This document shows positions 14,336 through 16,542 of a stretch of 16,542 bases of DNA, one piece after another (the first letter of the stretch is position 1; every line of letters begins with the position of its first letter). The notes beneath the pieces were generated by a model that saw only the letters and a program-made list of their open reading frames with translations, was not told the DNA's origin and did no database searches. Origin of the DNA: an uncultured Collinsella sp. (GTDB lineage: Bacteria > Actinomycetota > Coriobacteriia > Coriobacteriales > Coriobacteriaceae); assembly GCA_900762325.1 (NCBI GenBank), contig CAAFGG010000002.1, forward strand, positions 1 to 16,542, in the 5' to 3' direction. Position numbers and translations under genes: made by a program.

Positions 14336-15042
14336 TGCAAAAGGCTATCTATACCACCGTCGGGATCGGCGAGCTCCTGTCGCATGTCCAGGCGCTCAAG
14401 GGCGTCGGCGCGCGCTTTGTGCAAATGCACGCCGAGCGCAACGTCGACGACGGCACGTATCGCTTGGTCTATACGTTTATCAACGTTCGAGCTGCTCGGG
14501 AACATATTGCGCAGGACGGCAGCTATGCGATCGAGAACCTGGTGGTTGAGGGAATTGATCGGTACCAGGAGATTCCGTCCATCAGCTCGTATTACCCCGC
14601 GGTGTTCCCGTTTGAAAATGAGGCCCACGACCTGTTTGGTCTTGCCATCACCGACATGCAGATTGACTTTAAGGGCTTTTTCTACCAGGTCTCGACTGCC
14701 GAACCCATGAGCGTCATCACGCCCGAGGTGAAGGCCGCGCGCGAGAAGGCCATGAAGGTCCGCGCGACCGCCGAGGCCAAGGCGCGCAAGGCTGCAGCCG
14801 AGAAGGCCGCCGCTGCTGCAGGGGAGGGCGCCGCGGCTGCCGGCGATGCCGCGGGCGCCGCTGCCCAGCCCGCTGCGGCTGCCGGTTCCGATGCTCAGCA
14901 CGATGAGGCTGCCGCCAGGGCGGCGCTCAAGGCTGCCGAGATGGAGGCAAAGCTCGCCGCCATGGATCCCGAGAAAGCGGCCAAGATCCGCGCGGCGCTT
15001 GCCGCCAAGGCCGCCCGCGATAAGCAGAAAAAGGAGGCGTAA
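14335..15042 (+). CDS. echD: Hydrogenase subunit EchD (NuoC-like) with long Ala/Lys-rich tail
   Basis: This 235-residue protein has an N-terminal NuoC/30-kDa domain (1 to about 125), recognised by the signature ENEAHDLFGL (94-103), matching the family's ExxxxDLFG. It bridges the small and large hydrogenase subunits on the cytoplasmic side. Residues 130-235 form a low-complexity Ala/Lys/Glu-rich extension. It comprises a predicted charged helix (131-160), an Ala/Gly linker (160-185) and a second charged helix (190-235). This is unusual; EchD homologues typically end soon after the core. It starts in the TAATG overlap with echC and ends six bases before echE, whose ribosome site (AAGGAGG, 15031-15037) lies inside the last codons of this gene. 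Confidence 0.92.
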   Translation: MQKAIYTTVGIGELLSHVQALKGVGARFVQMHAERNVDDGTYRLVYTFINVRAAREHIAQDGSYAIENLVVEGIDRYQEIPSISSYYPAVFPFENEAHDLFGLAITDMQIDFKGFFYQVSTAEPMSVITPEVKAAREKAMKVRATAEAKARKAAAEKAAAAAGEGAAAAGDAAGAAAQPAAAAGSDAQHDEAAARAALKAAEMEAKLAAMDPEKAAKIRAALAAKAARDKQKKEA

Positions 15043-15047
15043 GGTCC

Positions 15048-16136
15048 ATGGCACATCGCTCCGTTATTCCGTTTGGCCCACAGCACCCGGTGCTGCCCGA
15101 GCCGCTTCATCTGGACCTGGTGATCGAGGATGACCGCGTCATCGAGGCAATTCCGCAGATCGGCTTTGTGCACCGCGGACTCGAGAAGCTCACCGAAAAG
15201 CGCGATATGCACCAGTTTGGCTATATCGCCGAGCGCATCTGCGGCATCTGCGCCGTGGGCCATAGTTGCGGCTATGCCAGCGCCTGCGAACGCATGCTTG
15301 ACATCGAGGTGCCCGGCCGTGTGCAGTATATCCGCACCATTTTGCACGAGCTTTCGCGCATTCACTCGCATCTGCTGTGGCTGGGCCTGCTCGCCGATGC
15401 CTTTGGCTTTGAGGCGCTGTTCTATCGTTCGTGGACGCTGCGCGAGCAGATTCTCAAGATCTTCGAGAGCACGTGCGGCGGTCGCGTGATCCTGTCGATT
15501 AACGAGATCGGCGGCCTTAAGCACGACATTGAGGACTCCGAGCTGGCGGGCATTGTCCAGGCGCTCGATGCCATGCGCCCCGACTACGAGGCCCTGGTGC
15601 ATACGTTTTTGGACGACAATAGCTGCGGCGAGCGCCTGCATGGCGTGGGCGTGATCAGCAAGAAGGACGCGCTGGATCTGTCGATGGTCGGCCCGTTCGG
15701 CCGCGCCTCGGGCGTGGACTACGACGTGCGCATGTTTGGCGACGGCGCCTATGCGGGTCTGGCTGCGTTTGAGCCAATTGTCGCTACCGATGGCGACTGC
15801 TATGCCCGCTGCCAGGTGCGTTGCGCCGAGGTCACGCAGGCTATGGACATCATCAAGGAGCTTGTGGGCAAGATTCCGCATGACGGTATCGGTGGGCGTA
15901 CCAAGCTCACGCCGGCCGACGGCGCGCGCGGCGAGGTTGTGATTGAGCAGCCGCGCGGCGAGGCGTACTACTATGTGCGCGGCAACGGCACCAAGAACCT
16001 GGACCGCTTCCGCGTGCGCACGCCGACGTCGCAGAACCTGGCGGGCCTGACACATGCGCTGCAGGGCGTGCTCCTTGCCAACGTGCCCATGATTATCCTG
16101 ACCATCGACCCCTGCATTAGCTGCACGGAAAGGTAG
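15048..16136 (+). CDS. echE: [NiFe] hydrogenase large (catalytic) subunit EchE
   Basis: This 362-residue NuoD/49-kDa homologue holds the nickel-iron active site. Both CXXC pairs that bind nickel are intact: Cys65 and Cys68 (RICGICAVGHS, 63-73), and Cys355 and Cys358 in the C-terminal DPCISCTER (354-362). Complex I NuoD lacks these cysteines, so this is a true group 4 hydrogenase. Only four residues follow the last cysteine, so the protein seems to lack a long C-terminal peptide of the kind removed by maturation proteases in many hydrogenases. HxPxLPEP (13-19) and the IGFVHRGLEK segment (38-47) match the family N-terminus. The enzyme would reduce protons with electrons from reduced ferredoxin, or run in reverse. 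Confidence 0.95.
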   Translation: MAHRSVIPFGPQHPVLPEPLHLDLVIEDDRVIEAIPQIGFVHRGLEKLTEKRDMHQFGYIAERICGICAVGHSCGYASACERMLDIEVPGRVQYIRTILHELSRIHSHLLWLGLLADAFGFEALFYRSWTLREQILKIFESTCGGRVILSINEIGGLKHDIEDSELAGIVQALDAMRPDYEALVHTFLDDNSCGERLHGVGVISKKDALDLSMVGPFGRASGVDYDVRMFGDGAYAGLAAFEPIVATDGDCYARCQVRCAEVTQAMDIIKELVGKIPHDGIGGRTKLTPADGARGEVVIEQPRGEAYYYVRGNGTKNLDRFRVRTPTSQNLAGLTHALQGVLLANVPMIILTIDPCISCTER

Positions 16137-16143
16137 GCACGGC

Positions 16144-16485
16144 ATGAGTTTGCTGACATTTGCCAAGACGGCCTTGGGTTCTATGGTCAAACAGCCGGTA
16201 ACGGTGTGCTATCCGCAGGAGAAGCTCGCGGCGCCCGAGCGCTTGCGCGGGCACATCGTCAACGACATGAACGTGTGCATTTGCTGCGGCATGTGCGCGC
16301 GCCGTTGCCCGGCGGGCGCACTCACGGTCGATCGCAAGCGCGGAACGTGGTCGATTGACCCGTATGCCTGCGTGGTGTGCGGCGAGTGCATCGAGAGCTG
16401 CCCCAAACACTGCCTGACTATGGATACCGCCCGCACTCCAGTTGCGGCGGATAAGACTCCCACGGTAGAAACCAAACCGGAATAA
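16144..16485 (+). CDS. echF: Polyferredoxin-type hydrogenase subunit EchF (NuoI-like)
   Basis: This 113-residue iron-sulfur protein has two [4Fe-4S] motifs: Cys45, Cys48, Cys51, Cys55 followed by Pro, and Cys76, Cys79, Cys82, Cys86 followed by Pro. This is the NuoI/EchF pattern that relays electrons from soluble ferredoxin to the EchC cluster. The N-terminus (MSLLTFAKTALGSMVKQPVT) resembles the amphipathic start of this family. The last 20 residues are Thr/Pro/Lys-rich and unconserved-looking. The ATG is seven bases after the echE stop with AGG-rich sequence upstream. It is the last recognisable subunit, and no hyp maturation gene follows before the window ends. Confidence 0.94.
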   Translation: MSLLTFAKTALGSMVKQPVTVCYPQEKLAAPERLRGHIVNDMNVCICCGMCARRCPAGALTVDRKRGTWSIDPYACVVCGECIESCPKHCLTMDTARTPVAADKTPTVETKPE

Positions 16486-16520
16486 CGCTGGAATGGGGCT
16501 GGCATTGCGCTGGAATGGGG
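16486..16520 (+). repeat. Short direct repeat CGCTGGAATGGGG, two copies
   Basis: The 13-mer occurs at 16486-16498, immediately after the echF stop, and again at 16508-16520. It sits just before the terminal hairpin. Confidence 0.6.
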
Positions 16521-16526
16521 GCCGGC

Positions 16527-16542
16527 GGGGCAAAAATGCCCC
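16527..16542 (+). terminator. Probable operon terminator hairpin, cut by the window edge
   Basis: GGGGCA (16527-16532) pairs with TGCCCC (16537-16542) around AAAA. The window ends at the stem, so a T-run cannot be checked. Its place 41 bases after echF suits the end of the hydrogenase operon. Confidence 0.55.

Noticed and set aside
10865..16485. Respiratory complex I (nuo) fragment
   Set aside because: EchE retains both nickel-binding CXXC pairs and there are only six subunit functions in Ech order, with no NuoE/F/G or other antiporter subunits.
10865..16485. Formate hydrogenlyase (hyc/hyf)
   Set aside because: No formate dehydrogenase is in the window, and the small, separate NuoC-like and NuoD-like proteins differ from the fused HycE/HyfG type. 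Linkage outside the window cannot be excluded.

Overview
The window looks like chromosome of a high-GC anaerobic actinobacterium of the Coriobacteriia, most likely Collinsella or a close relative. This is inferred from gene content and style (GC-rich codons, strong GGAGG-type ribosome sites, an Ech-type hydrogenase, an FolP-FolK fusion). No rRNA is present to prove it.

Left part (1-4586): a short C-terminal gene fragment at the edge, then xthA (exonuclease III) on the minus strand. Divergent from it run cobB (sirtuin deacylase), a folP-folK fusion (two steps of folate synthesis) and a degenerate biotin-ligase-like gene that abuts folP-folK. A strong terminator at 4551-4586 closes this block.

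Middle part (4587-7701): an AAA ATPase/DUF4143 gene of less GC-rich composition is bracketed by three near-identical palindromes sharing the core TATTCCTCAAAA, and looks like an inserted cassette. It is followed by coaX (type III pantothenate kinase, minus strand), an initiator tRNA-Met with its own promoter and terminator, and a striking four-copy tandem array of about 81 bp (7262-7561) built from CTGTAACA/TGTTACAG inverted repeats with compensatory base changes.

Right part (7702-16542): a 676-residue Old Yellow Enzyme/dienoyl-CoA-reductase-like flavoenzyme with its terminator; an AT-rich leader and a solo double helix-turn-helix protein resembling an IS150-type OrfA; then a complete six-subunit energy-converting [NiFe] hydrogenase operon in the order A-B-C-D-E-F. 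EchA (antiporter-like) and EchB (NuoH-like) are fused into one 960-residue membrane protein. EchC and EchD carry Ala-rich C-terminal tails. EchE keeps all four nickel-binding cysteines and EchF has two [4Fe-4S] motifs, so this should be a functional hydrogenase rather than complex I. Such enzymes couple ferredoxin oxidation and proton reduction to ion translocation. No formate dehydrogenase or maturation genes lie in the window.

The items most worth a second look are the 81-bp array, the palindrome-flanked ATPase, the EchA-EchB fusion, the biotin-ligase-like protein without its catalytic motifs, and the roughly 120-residue insertion in dihydropteroate synthase.
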